64,000 bases of DNA from [Flavobacterium] thermophilum. Its GTDB lineage: Bacteria > Bacillota > Bacilli > Bacillales > Anoxybacillaceae. The stretch covers positions 62,001-126,000 of the forward strand of contig UGGS01000001.1 of assembly GCA_900450595.1 (NCBI GenBank), in the 5' to 3' direction. A program made the translations under genes and the position numbers. Below, piece by piece: positions 1 through 8,417 of the stretch. The notes under the pieces were generated by a model. The model was not told the DNA's origin. It did no database searches and worked only from the letters and a program-made list of their open reading frames with translations. Every line of letters begins with the position of its first letter. Positions within the stretch are counted from its first letter, which is position 1.

Positions 1-83
1 TGTAGTTATAGTTGTATTTTTTTCGTCGCAACGAAGAATCCTTTCTAATACCGATAGAAATATGAATTTTGGGGGAATGTATA

Positions 84-191
84 TTGCAATTCGGCAATAT
101 AGTCGTTCAGGGCGAAAATCTTTTGCTGATCAGCGGCTTATTGATCAGTTATGTCATGTTTTATTATGGTATTAAAGTATTAAAATTGTGA
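84..191 (+). CDS. Possible 35-residue single-pass membrane peptide
   Basis: A short frame opens at a TTG eight bases after a GGGGG ribosome-binding-like run and ends at a TGA. The peptide has a polar start followed by one hydrophobic stretch (about residues 12-31, with LLLISGLLISYVMFYYG), so it would be a one-span membrane peptide. It could also be the N-terminal stump of a longer membrane protein. I do not recognise a family. Only the start signal and the hydrophobic segment support it. Confidence 0.3.
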   Translation: MQFGNIVVQGENLLLISGLLISYVMFYYGIKVLKL

Positions 192-274
192 ATTTTTTGT
201 GGAAAGCGGGCTTTTTCCTGCGCAGGTATTGATTACGGTTTTGTGGTGAACATGATTTGTAGAGGGGATCTCTG

Positions 275-303
275 TTTCATTTTATACCCATTACCGGTAT
301 AAT
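275..303 (+). promoter_or_regulatory. csoR-copA-copZ promoter with CsoR operator
   Basis: A TATAAT -10 box lies at 298-303. A 17-bp inverted repeat at 284-300 (ATACCCATTACCGGTAT) covers the spacer and overlaps the -10. It has the ATACC...GGTAT half-sites of known CsoR operators, so apo-CsoR bound here would block the promoter. The -35 region near 275-280 is weak. Confidence 0.7.
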
Positions 304-326
304 GTAATGAAAAGAGGTGATGTTTG

Positions 327-638
327 ATGAACCATTATGAAGATCATAATATGGATAAAAAAATGGTTCCACGAACGGAACAGGAAATCGAAAGCATTAT
401 CAAGCGCTTGAAGCGCATTGAAGGACAAGTGCGCGGTGTGCAAAAAATGGTGGAGGACAATCGTTATTGTATTGATATTTTAGTGCAAATTTCAGCGATC
501 ACGGCAGCGTTAAATAAAGTAGGATTGAACTTGTTAGAACGTCATGTCAGCCATTGTGTGTCGAAAGCGATTCGCGAAGGAAGCGGAGAAGAATCCATTC
601 GCGAATTAATGGATGTCATTAAACAGTTCTCAAAGTGA
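327..638 (+). CDS. csoR: CsoR copper-sensing transcriptional repressor
   Basis: 103-residue DUF156-family repressor that releases DNA when it binds Cu(I). The all-helical core begins at the motif [20 protein letters not shown]. The Cu(I) ligands of the family can be seen: Cys in NRYCIDIL, and His and Cys in ERHVSHC. I chose the ATG at 327 over the TTG at 324 because AAAGAGGTGAT lies seven bases upstream. It is the first gene of a copper operon with copA and copZ, and the operator in its own promoter implies autoregulation. Length and ligands are typical, so the protein looks functional. Confidence 0.95.
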   Translation: MNHYEDHNMDKKMVPRTEQEIESIIKRLKRIEGQVRGVQKMVEDNRYCIDILVQISAITAALNKVGLNLLERHVSHCVSKAIREGSGEESIRELMDVIKQFSK

Positions 639-655
639 AAGGAGTGGGAAGCATT

Positions 656-3052
656 ATGAGTGAACAAAAGCATGTCACACTTAGAGTGACCGGCATGACA
701 TGTGCCGCGTGTGCCAATCGGATTGAGAAAGTATTAAATAAGATGGATGGAGTAGAAGCCAATGTCAATTTGGCAATGGAAAAAGCAACGATTAAATATG
801 ATCCATCGAAGCAAACGATCGCCGATATCGAAACGAAAATTGAGAATTTGGGGTATGGCGTTGCGACAGAAAAAGTGACGCTTGATATTGAAGGAATGAC
901 ATGTGCGGCCTGTGCGACACGGATTGAAAAAGGGTTAAATCGGATGGAAGGTGTGACAAGCGCTGCTGTCAACTTGGCGACAAACAGCGCGGTGGTCGAA
1001 TACAAGGAGGGTGTTGCATCTGTCGAAGACATTTTAGAGAAAATCAAAAAGCTTGGGTACAGGGGGCAAATTCGAAACGAAGAACAAGACCATGCTGGTC
1101 GGAAAGAAGAGCGGCTGAAACAAAAACAACGGCAACTCGCCATTTCCATCATCTTATCGTTGCCGCTGCTTTATACGATGCTGGCTCATATGCCGTTTGA
1201 TATCGGCTTGCCGATGCCGCAGCTCTTGATGAATCCGTGGTTTCAGCTTCTTTTAGCTACACCTGTTCAGTTCTACATCGGCGGTCCTTTCTATGTCGGG
1301 GCGTACCGGGCGTTGCGAAACAAGAGCGCGAACATGGACGTCCTAGTGGCGCTTGGAACATCGGCTGCGTACGTTTACAGCTTGTATGAAGCGTGGCGGA
1401 CGCTTGGGAATCCTGACTATATGCCGAGGCTGTATTTTGAAACGAGCGCCGTCTTGATTACGCTTGTGCTTGTCGGCAAATACTTTGAAGCGCTTGCGAA
1501 AGGGCGGACAACCGAAGCAATCTCGAAGTTGGTCAGCCTGCAGGCGAAGGAAGCGACCGTCATTCGGAATGGGGAAGAAATGAAAGTTCCGCTGGAGGAA
1601 GTGGTGATCGGCGATACGATTCTTGTCAAGCCAGGAGAAAAAATTCCGGTAGACGGTACAGTCATCTCCGGCGCTTCTTCCGTAGACGAATCGATGATTA
1701 CCGGTGAATCGATCCCGGTTGATAAAAAGGAAGGCGACTATGTGATCGGGGCGACGATGAATACGAATGGCGTACTGACCATTCGTGCCGAAAAAGTCGG
1801 AAAAGATACCGCGCTGGCCAATATCATTAAAATCGTTGAAGAGGCGCAAGGGTCGAAAGCCCCGATTCAGCGGATGGCGGATACCATTTCCGGCATTTTC
1901 GTACCGATTGTTGTCGGAATTGCGGTTGTTTCCTTTCTAATCTGGTACTTCTTCGTTGCGCCGGGTGATTTGGCGAAAGCGCTTGAGGCGGCCATCGCTG
2001 TTCTTGTCATCGCGTGCCCTTGTGCGCTCGGTTTGGCCACACCGACATCGATTATGGTCGGTACAGGAAAAGGGGCAGAACAAGGAATTCTCTTTAAAGG
2101 AGGTGAGTACCTAGAGGGAACGCATAAAATCAATGCCGTATTACTCGATAAAACAGGAACCGTGACAAAAGGAAAACCGGAAGTCACCGATGTGCTAGCC
2201 TTCCGCGAGGACATGCTCGATTATGCGGTTTCCGCCGAGAGCGCTTCGGAGCATCCGCTGGCTCATGCGATTGTTGAATACGGGAAGAAACAAGCGATTT
2301 CGATGAAGCCATTGGAGCACTTCTCCGCCATTACCGGCCACGGAATTGAAGCGGTCATTGACGGAAAAAGCATCCTTATTGGGACGCGAAAATTGATGAA
2401 GGAACGCTCTGTAGCGATTTCTGTGCATGAAGATAAAATGGTAGAGCTTGAAAAACAAGGGAAAACAGTGATGCTCGTTGCCATTGATGGACAGCTTGCC
2501 GGCATCATTGCTGTCGCGGATACGGTAAAAGAAAGCTCCAAAGAAGCCATTCAAACATTAAAACAAATGGGCATCGATGTCTATATGGCAACAGGGGACA
2601 ATCAACGGACAGCGGAAGCGATCGCCAATGAAGTCGGCATTGAGCATGTGTACGCCGAGGTGCTCCCGGAAGACAAAGCGAACATCGTCGAGGAATTGCA
2701 AAAACAAGGAAAACGTGTGGCGATGGTCGGTGATGGAATTAATGACGCTCCAGCTCTGGCCAAAGCGGATATTGGGATGGCGATTGGCACGGGAGCTGAT
2801 GTCGCGATCGAAACGGCCGATGTTACCTTGGTCGGTGGGGATTTAGCCCATATTCCGAAAGCGATTGAGTTAAGCCGCAAAACAATGAAAAACATTCGGC
2901 AAAATCTGTTCTGGGCTTTGTTCTATAATACAGTTGGCATTCCTGTAGCCGCTCTCGGGCTGTTGGAACCTTGGATCGCTGGGGCAGCGATGGCATTTAG
3001 CTCTGTATCGGTTGTGACAAACGCGCTTCGTTTGAAACGCGTGAAACTATAA
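656..3052 (+). CDS. copA: Copper-exporting P1B-type ATPase CopA
   Basis: 798-residue P-type ATPase that pumps Cu(I) out of the cell. Two N-terminal heavy-metal domains each carry GMTCAACA (about residues 14-21 and 82-89). Then come eight predicted membrane spans, the CPC ion-path motif ([10 protein letters not shown]), the phosphorylation site DKTGTVTKG, the SEHPLAHA His-Pro motif and the hinge [11 protein letters not shown]. The ATG at 656 is preferred to the in-frame GTG at 635, which lies inside the AAAGGAGTGG ribosome site. It starts 17 bases after csoR stops and is followed closely by copZ. All key motifs are intact. Confidence 0.96.
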   Translation: MSEQKHVTLRVTGMTCAACANRIEKVLNKMDGVEANVNLAMEKATIKYDPSKQTIADIETKIENLGYGVATEKVTLDIEGMTCAACATRIEKGLNRMEGVTSAAVNLATNSAVVEYKEGVASVEDILEKIKKLGYRGQIRNEEQDHAGRKEERLKQKQRQLAISIILSLPLLYTMLAHMPFDIGLPMPQLLMNPWFQLLLATPVQFYIGGPFYVGAYRALRNKSANMDVLVALGTSAAYVYSLYEAWRTLGNPDYMPRLYFETSAVLITLVLVGKYFEALAKGRTTEAISKLVSLQAKEATVIRNGEEMKVPLEEVVIGDTILVKPGEKIPVDGTVISGASSVDESMITGESIPVDKKEGDYVIGATMNTNGVLTIRAEKVGKDTALANIIKIVEEAQGSKAPIQRMADTISGIFVPIVVGIAVVSFLIWYFFVAPGDLAKALEAAIAVLVIACPCALGLATPTSIMVGTGKGAEQGILFKGGEYLEGTHKINAVLLDKTGTVTKGKPEVTDVLAFREDMLDYAVSAESASEHPLAHAIVEYGKKQAISMKPLEHFSAITGHGIEAVIDGKSILIGTRKLMKERSVAISVHEDKMVELEKQGKTVMLVAIDGQLAGIIAVADTVKESSKEAIQTLKQMGIDVYMATGDNQRTAEAIANEVGIEHVYAEVLPEDKANIVEELQKQGKRVAMVGDGINDAPALAKADIGMAIGTGADVAIETADVTLVGGDLAHIPKAIELSRKTMKNIRQNLFWALFYNTVGIPVAALGLLEPWIAGAAMAFSSVSVVTNALRLKRVKL

Positions 3053-3070
3053 ACATTTAAGGAGGAATGG

Positions 3071-3277
3071 ATGATGACGATTACATTACAAGTACAAGGA
3101 ATGACATGCGGACATTGCAAAGCGGCGGTGACAAATGCCCTTCAAGCGTTGGATGGCGTCAGCCGTGTAGAAGTGCATTTGCAAGAAGGAACTGTCGATG
3201 TGGAGTATGATGAAACAAAGGTCAGCGTAGAAAAACTGAAAGAAGCGATTGAAGAGCAAGGATATGATGTGAAATAA
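3071..3277 (+). CDS. copZ: Copper chaperone CopZ
   Basis: 68-residue single heavy-metal-associated domain that carries Cu(I) to CopA. The metal loop GMTCGHC is at residues 10-16 and the usual C-terminal EQGYDVK is present. GGAGG at 3061-3065 serves either of two tandem ATGs (3071 or 3074). It lies 18 bases after copA and is the last gene of the operon, followed by a terminator. Confidence 0.95.
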   Translation: MMTITLQVQGMTCGHCKAAVTNALQALDGVSRVEVHLQEGTVDVEYDETKVSVEKLKEAIEEQGYDVK

Positions 3278-3287
3278 CATACGGAAG

Positions 3288-3318
3288 GTGCCCCGAAGTG
3301 ATGACGGGGCACTTTTTT
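3288..3318 (+). terminator. Intrinsic terminator of the copper operon
   Basis: The stem GTGCCCCG (3288-3295) pairs with CGGGGCAC (3305-3312) and is followed by a T-run. Confidence 0.9.
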
Positions 3319-3422
3319 ATCTAGAACGTAGCGGGTCTCGGCTGGGGAAAGTTTTTTCTCTTCTTGAAGAATATCGAGAAAGCGAGATGTTATAATGAAA
3401 GTAACAGGCGCGGAAAAAAAGA

Positions 3423-3462
3423 GGGACTGACCCAAAACGCATTTGTGTTTTGGGTCAGCCCC
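3423..3462. repeat. Repeated hairpin between convergent genes (copy 1)
   Basis: A 16-bp stem (3423-3438 with 3447-3462, one mismatch) encloses a short loop. Its core CTGACCCAAAAC...GTTTTGGGTCAG recurs at 26890-26929. Both copies lie between the 3' ends of converging genes, and this one ends just outside the stop of the multicopper oxidase remnant. It probably acts as a two-way terminator that has been copied around the genome. Confidence 0.75.
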
Positions 3463-3472
3463 TTCAGCTTTT

Positions 3473-4693
3473 TTATTCACCTTTATTGGTTGTGTCATTC
3501 GGATCTGGAGTATAGTCCGATTTGTAGTCGGTATATTTTACTTCTGTCACCATTCCGGCTGAAGCATGGTGCAAGTCATGGCAATGGAACATCCAATTTC
3601 CCGGATTATCCGCTTTAAACGCGACGACATATTCTTCACCAGGGTTTACATTTAAGGAATCCTTTATCAATGGAGAGCCTGTGACCGGCTTGCCGTTTTT
3701 GCTTAACACTTGGAAGAAATGGCCGTGTAAATGCATCGGATGTACATCCATCGGCGAGTTGTTCACGATTTTTACTTTTACGAAATCTCCTGTCTTCACA
3801 TGAATAGGCGCTGTGTCAGGATACGTTTTCCCATTAATCGTGTAGACCATGCCATCTTTGCCCATGGCTGTTCCTAAATCCATTGTGTACTCTACATCAT
3901 ATTTTTGGTCTAGTGTAAATTGACCTACTTCATATTTTCCGTATGTTGTCATATCCACAACAGGGAGGTTTTCTTTTGCATTTTCTTTATCCGTATTGTT
4001 TGTCTGGTCTTCGTATTGAATTTTCACTTTCATGCCATCGGTACCTTCCATATCACCATGACATTCTAATAACCATTCACCCGGGTTATTCGCGATAAAT
4101 TCAATATCATAACGTTCACCCGGAGCAATATTTAAAAGTTCATCTTTGATTGGTTGCGGATCTTTTAACGGCTGCCCGTCAGTTGCGACAATTTTAAACT
4201 CATGACCATGCAGGTGAAGTTTGTGGGCCATGTATCCTGCGTTTACAAGGCGAAGCCGCACCTTTTCGCCTTTTTTCACTTTTAACGGTTGGACAGCGGA
4301 ACCGCTTTTCCCGTTAATCGTGAAAATATCATACATATTCATATCATGGCCCATGCTGCTCATATCCATTTGTTGATTATCAGAGCTATTTCCATTATTC
4401 ATATTACTATGATCCATGCCGCTCATATTCATGTCCATATGGCTTTCGGCGTCCGGGTCGCTCATCCATTCATCTAATACAAGCGTGTAATCTCGATCGA
4501 CTTTTTCTTCATTTTTCGGTTCTACGATTAATGTACCGTATAATCCCTTGTCCACTTGCTCGGCGCTTTTTTGATGGGAATGATACCAATACGTTCCCGG
4601 CACGGTTGCTGTAAATTCAAAAAAGGCAAGCGATTCGGATTCACCGATGTCTAACGGTGGTAGGTAATCGCCTGCCGTCCCATTTGAACCCAA
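3473..4693 (-). pseudogene. Multicopper oxidase, 5'-truncated
   Basis: The frame encodes most of a periplasmic/extracellular laccase-like multicopper oxidase. Recognisable parts are YWYHSHQ, a Met/His/Asp-rich insert (about residues 85-130), the second cupredoxin region with HKLHLHGHEF, HPMHLHGHFF, and the C-terminal HCHDLHH with the type 1 copper ligands. The N-terminal part is missing: there is no signal peptide and no first HWHG motif, which supplies type 2/3 copper ligands. The recognisable sequence begins around PLDIGESES, just where the upstream peptidase gene ends, so a deletion probably fused the two loci. The in-frame ATG at 4693 lies inside the peptidase's last codons. Without the first His motif the trinuclear cluster cannot form normally. 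Confidence 0.8.
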
Positions 4694-5541
4694 GCGTCGA
4701 TAAAGTCTTGTTTCGGCGCTTTTTGGTTTTTGACAGCGGTCAATGGATCATTGAAATAAATGTACTGCTCATCGTATCCCGTAATGAGCACCGCGTGTTC
4801 CCGGTACGTGATTTTGATCGGGCCTTGCGGGGTTTGCCATTCCCGAAAGGCAGAGGGAGGAAGAGGACGAAAGGTGGTGTTGGTGATCACCCAAACCGGT
4901 GTGCCTTTGGCCAAGTATGTATAGATGTTCTCAAACGATTGCCCTGTTAAGTCGATGATTTGGTTCGGCAAGTACCGCTCAGCCAACTGCTTGATCGGCT
5001 TATGGTACACGCCGTATCCAGGCTTCGATAACGTATACATATCGCCGACAAACCCTTCATTTGGGTGGCCGTAAAACACTTGGCCATTTCGCACTTGATA
5101 CGGAGTAGGATTTTTCTTGATTTGTTTCGCCAACGTCATCTTATCGACGCGAATGCCCGCATGATTCAAGAGCATGGCCAAGCTGGTCACTTCGCATCCC
5201 CTCGGCAGTTCCGGAAGCTGAGACAAAAGGGGGGCGTCAATCAGGACGGATGTCCTTAGCGCTTGTTTCTTTGAAGAGGCAACTGATCGATTCGCCTCCT
5301 TTGCTTGATTGCTGGGGGACGGATTGGTTTCTCTGCTGTTTCTGTTCTGTATGAAGGCTTTGATGGCATCGCCTGTCTGGGCCGAACTTGCATAATAGGA
5401 TAATGAGGCGGCCAATAGCAAGAAACAGGAAATATACAATCCGAGCGACAGTTGATCCATCCTCCCGTTTAGAGGTCTTCTCAAGAGAACAAAACAAAGG
5501 GAAACGATGAGAAAAGTCAAAAAAAGGATAAACGCTAACAA
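4651..5541 (-). CDS. Membrane-anchored C39-like cysteine peptidase (YvpB type)
   Basis: About 296 residues. Two N-terminal hydrophobic spans (about residues 2-20 and 32-50) are followed by a polar linker and a papain-like C39 domain. The likely catalytic Cys is in [17 protein letters not shown] (about residue 116), the His in [12 protein letters not shown], and the third residue in YFNDPL. The start is uncertain: a TTG at 5541 lies 11 bases after AAAGGAG (5553-5559), and the longer in-frame extension to 5721 has no ribosome site. The substrate is unknown; the family is thought to process exported or cell-wall-associated proteins. The C-terminus looks complete, with the multicopper oxidase remnant directly behind it. 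Confidence 0.7.
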   Translation of the reverse strand: MLAFILFLTFLIVSLCFVLLRRPLNGRMDQLSLGLYISCFLLLAASLSYYASSAQTGDAIKAFIQNRNSRETNPSPSNQAKEANRSVASSKKQALRTSVLIDAPLLSQLPELPRGCEVTSLAMLLNHAGIRVDKMTLAKQIKKNPTPYQVRNGQVFYGHPNEGFVGDMYTLSKPGYGVYHKPIKQLAERYLPNQIIDLTGQSFENIYTYLAKGTPVWVITNTTFRPLPPSAFREWQTPQGPIKITYREHAVLITGYDEQYIYFNDPLTAVKNQKAPKQDFIDAWVQMGRQAITYHR

Positions 5542-5705
5542 GCCATTCTCAACTCCTTTATAACACGTGTGTGTTTTTATCGTAACAGATCGATGTGCAA
5601 AAATGGTGAAATTCACACTTTCTCCATATTTTATCGTTAATATTATGAGGAACTGAAAATCTTGCAAGCAGTTTTCCTGAAAAAATGGAAACAGATTGTT
5701 TTTGA

Positions 5706-5859
5706 AACTCACATTTCGCACCCTGAATAAAAATTCAAAATAAGCCTGATTTGAGTGAATAAAAATTAGTTATTTTACAACATTTGTATAAAAATTTATT
5801 TTTATGCGAATATTTTGGTTATTTTTTGTATATTATGCAAAGGTTGCGAAATATGAGTT
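5706..5859. mobile_element. MITE-like element, copy A
   Basis: A ~154-bp, very AT-rich, non-coding unit is bounded by near-perfect 15-bp inverted repeats: AACTCACATTTCGCA at 5706-5720 and its reverse complement with one change at 5845-5859. The same unit, in the same orientation, recurs at 11937-12091. No target duplication is obvious. Inside are TGAAT...ATTCA palindromes (5724-5737 and 5756-5769). The right end overlaps the -35 of the asnB promoter. Confidence 0.75.
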
Positions 5860-5886
5860 GAAACTTGACGTTGTGTACGATAGAAT
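5858..5886 (+). promoter_or_regulatory. Candidate sigma-A promoter of asnB
   Basis: TTGAAA (5858-5863), a 17-base spacer and TAGAAT (5881-5886). The first two bases of the -35 belong to the inverted repeat of the MITE-like element, so the insertion helped build this promoter. The leader to the start codon is about 90 nt. Confidence 0.5.
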
Positions 5887-5983
5887 GAAAGTATCTTTGT
5901 ATCCATCATTTTAGTTTTAAACAAAAAGGTTTTTCGTGTAGTTTTTGGATTCTTCTTAGCAAAGTGGAGGGACAATCATCACC

Positions 5984-7891
5984 ATGTGCGGTTTTATTGG
6001 CTGTATTCATGATCGCCCGAGAGCGATTGAGCAAACATGGAAAACAACGTTGATGGAGATGAACCGCCTGATTACCCATCGCGGCCCCGACGATGAGGGG
6101 TATTTTTTTGATGACTACGTGAGTTTTGGTTTTCGGCGTTTGAGCATCATCGATCTGGAGGCGGGGCATCAGCCGCTGTCTTATGAAAACGATCGATATT
6201 GGATCATTTTTAACGGGGAAATTTACAACTATCTTGAATTGCGGGAAGAGCTGGCGGCGAAAGGATATTCGTTTGCGACGCATTCGGATACCGAGGTGAT
6301 TGTTGCCCTTTACAGCGCGGAAAAAGAAAAAGCGGTCGAAAAGCTGCGCGGGATGTTTGCGTTTGTCATTTGGGACAAGCAAGAGAAAACGGTGTTTGCG
6401 GCGCGCGATCCGTTCGGCATTAAGCCGTTTTTTTATGCGGAGCAAGGAGATCGCACGTTTTTCGCTTCGGAAAAGAAAAGCATCTTGCTGGCCCTCAGAC
6501 AGGAATCGCCAAACGGTGATTCCCTGCAGCATTATTTAACATTCCAATATGTCCCTGAGCCGCTGACGATGTCGGCCGGCATTTACAAGCTGGAGCCGGG
6601 GCATTATCTCAAGAAAAAAGTCGGAAAACCGCTCACCATTCATCGTTATTGGAAGGCATCCTTCGACCCCATTCGCCAATCGGAAGAGGAGCTTGTCAAG
6701 CAAATCCGCGATGCGCTGTTTGATTCGGTCAACGTCCATATGCGCAGCGATGTGCCGGTCGGTGCGTTTTTGTCGGGAGGCATTGATTCATCGTTCATCG
6801 TCGCCATCGCGAAACAATTCCATCCGCACCTGAAGACCTTTTCCGTCGGGTTTGAGCGGGAAGGGTTCAGTGAAATCGATGTCGCAAAAGAAACCGCAGA
6901 GAAGCTTGGGGTAGACAACATTAGCTATGTCATCTCACCGCAGGAGTATATGGAAGAGCTGCCGAAAATTATGTGGCATATGGACGATCCGCTTGCCGAT
7001 CCTGCGGCTGTGCCGCTGTATTTTGTCGCTCGTGAGGCGAGAAAGCATGTCACGGTTGTGCTTTCCGGCGAGGGGGCGGACGAGCTGTTCGGCGGTTACA
7101 ACATTTACCGCGAACCAGAGTCGTTGCGGCTGTTTGCGCGCATGCCAAACATCGTAAAAGCGGTGTTGCGGGTGATCGCGAAGATGCTTCCGGACGGAAT
7201 GAAAGGAAAAAGCTTTTTGGAGCGCGGAACGACGCCGCTTGAAGAACGGTATGTCGGCAATGCGAAAATCTATAGCGAAAAGGAAAAAGCGGCGCTGCTC
7301 AAAACGTACCGAGGAGGGTGCGAATATACGGCGGTGACGGCTCCTTTTTACCGCGAAACGCTTCATTACCCACCCGTCAACCGGATGCAGTATATTGATC
7401 TTCATACATGGCTAAGGGGCGATATTTTAGTCAAAGCGGACAAAATGACGATGGCCCATTCGCTTGAGCTGCGCGTTCCCTTTTTAGACAAAAAGGTATT
7501 TGAGGTTGCTAGGCAAATCGCCCCTGATATGAAGATAGCCAACGGTACGACGAAATATATTTTACGTAAAGCGGCCGAGGGCATCGTACCGGATCATGTG
7601 TTAAACCGGAAAAAATTAGGGTTCCCCGTGCCGATTCGCCACTGGCTGAAAAACGAAATGTATGACTGGGCGAGACAGCTCATCCACGAAAGCGAAACCG
7701 ATCATCTGTTCCATAAGGACGTGCTCTATCGGCTGCTGGATGAACATGCCCGCCACAAGGCGGACCACAGCCGCAAGCTGTGGACGGTGTTGGCGTTTAT
7801 GGTTTGGCATCAAGTGTATGTGGAAAAGAAGTACGATTTTGCTCAATCCGTACAAAACGAGAAGCGGCCAGCGTCTGTTTTGGAGGCGTAG
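5984..7891 (+). CDS. asnB: Asparagine synthetase (glutamine-hydrolysing)
   Basis: 635-residue cytoplasmic enzyme that makes asparagine from aspartate, glutamine and ATP. The start is fixed because Cys2 of MCGFIGCIHD is the glutaminase nucleophile. The N-terminal class II amidotransferase domain (about 1-210) shows RGPDDEG, FNGEIYNY and the RDPFGIKP loop. The synthetase domain follows, with the PP-loop LSGGIDSS (about residue 260) and GEGADELFGGY. The gene stands alone, with a terminator downstream. Several AsnB/AsnO paralogues exist in Bacillus, and I cannot say which one this is. Confidence 0.95.
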   Translation: MCGFIGCIHDRPRAIEQTWKTTLMEMNRLITHRGPDDEGYFFDDYVSFGFRRLSIIDLEAGHQPLSYENDRYWIIFNGEIYNYLELREELAAKGYSFATHSDTEVIVALYSAEKEKAVEKLRGMFAFVIWDKQEKTVFAARDPFGIKPFFYAEQGDRTFFASEKKSILLALRQESPNGDSLQHYLTFQYVPEPLTMSAGIYKLEPGHYLKKKVGKPLTIHRYWKASFDPIRQSEEELVKQIRDALFDSVNVHMRSDVPVGAFLSGGIDSSFIVAIAKQFHPHLKTFSVGFEREGFSEIDVAKETAEKLGVDNISYVISPQEYMEELPKIMWHMDDPLADPAAVPLYFVAREARKHVTVVLSGEGADELFGGYNIYREPESLRLFARMPNIVKAVLRVIAKMLPDGMKGKSFLERGTTPLEERYVGNAKIYSEKEKAALLKTYRGGCEYTAVTAPFYRETLHYPPVNRMQYIDLHTWLRGDILVKADKMTMAHSLELRVPFLDKKVFEVARQIAPDMKIANGTTKYILRKAAEGIVPDHVLNRKKLGFPVPIRHWLKNEMYDWARQLIHESETDHLFHKDVLYRLLDEHARHKADHSRKLWTVLAFMVWHQVYVEKKYDFAQSVQNEKRPASVLEA

Positions 7892-7905
7892 CAGGGAAAC
7901 GACAG

Positions 7906-7939
7906 GGCGTTCTAAGGGCGACACCTAGAACGCCTTTTT
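7906..7939 (+). terminator. Intrinsic terminator after asnB
   Basis: GGCGTTCTA (7906-7914) pairs with TAGAACGCC (7926-7934), followed by TTTTT. Confidence 0.9.
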
Positions 7940-8097
7940 CGATGGTGCGGACAGTTTCCTTGCCTTTGGCGAAGCGAAAGAGAAAATTTGCTTTCTCCCG
8001 CTCTTGCAATTCTCCCGGTTTTGGTATATGCTTGTTCCATCAGGATGATCATCTACTATATATTGTTTTGTTCTATTTTTTAAACAACTATATATCG

Positions 8098-8290
8098 TTG
8101 CGCCAAGCAATGGTGTCCATCAGGACTTAATAGGGAATCCGGTGTGAATCCGGAACTGCCCCCGCAACTGTATGTGCGGACGAAATGGGATGGCCACTGG
8201 CGGCAAGAGCTGTTCGGCGCGCCGCTGGGAAGGCCCCAAAGTAGGACGATGCACGAGTCAGGAGACCTGCCTTGCTTGGAACGTTTCATG
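8098..8290 (+). promoter_or_regulatory. Cobalamin (B12) riboswitch aptamer
   Basis: The conserved B12 elements appear in order: a GGTGTCC-type start, GGGAATCCGGTGTGAATCCGG (8132-8152, the core of the aptamer), CTGCCCCCGCAACTGT, the invariant B12 box GCCACTG (8194-8200), and a distal GGAAGGCC...GTCAGGAGACCTGCC region (8258-8274). It sits directly upstream of nrdA-nrdB. B12-bound RNA would be expected to switch the operon off. Confidence 0.93.
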
Positions 8291-8308
8291 TTCTTCGGGG
8301 TGTGAGAA

Positions 8309-8397
8309 GATGAAACGATAGGGGAAAAGAACAAGGGGTTCGTCTGCCTTTTTCCGTCTGTCGTTTCATCCGCTCGCCTGCCCGAGCGGATTTTTTT
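8309..8397 (+). terminator. Expression platform of the B12 riboswitch
   Basis: A strong terminator, TCCGCTCG (8369-8376) with CGAGCGGA (8383-8390) and seven Ts, ends 20 bases before nrdA. GATGAAACGA (8309-8318) can pair with TCGTTTCATC (8361-8370), whose last two bases belong to the terminator stem. The same GATGAAACG can instead pair with CGTTTCAT (8282-8289) close to the aptamer. This gives a simple antiterminator/anti-antiterminator switch. Confidence 0.7.
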
Positions 8398-8417
8398 ATG
8401 GAGGAGAGAAGAAACGA

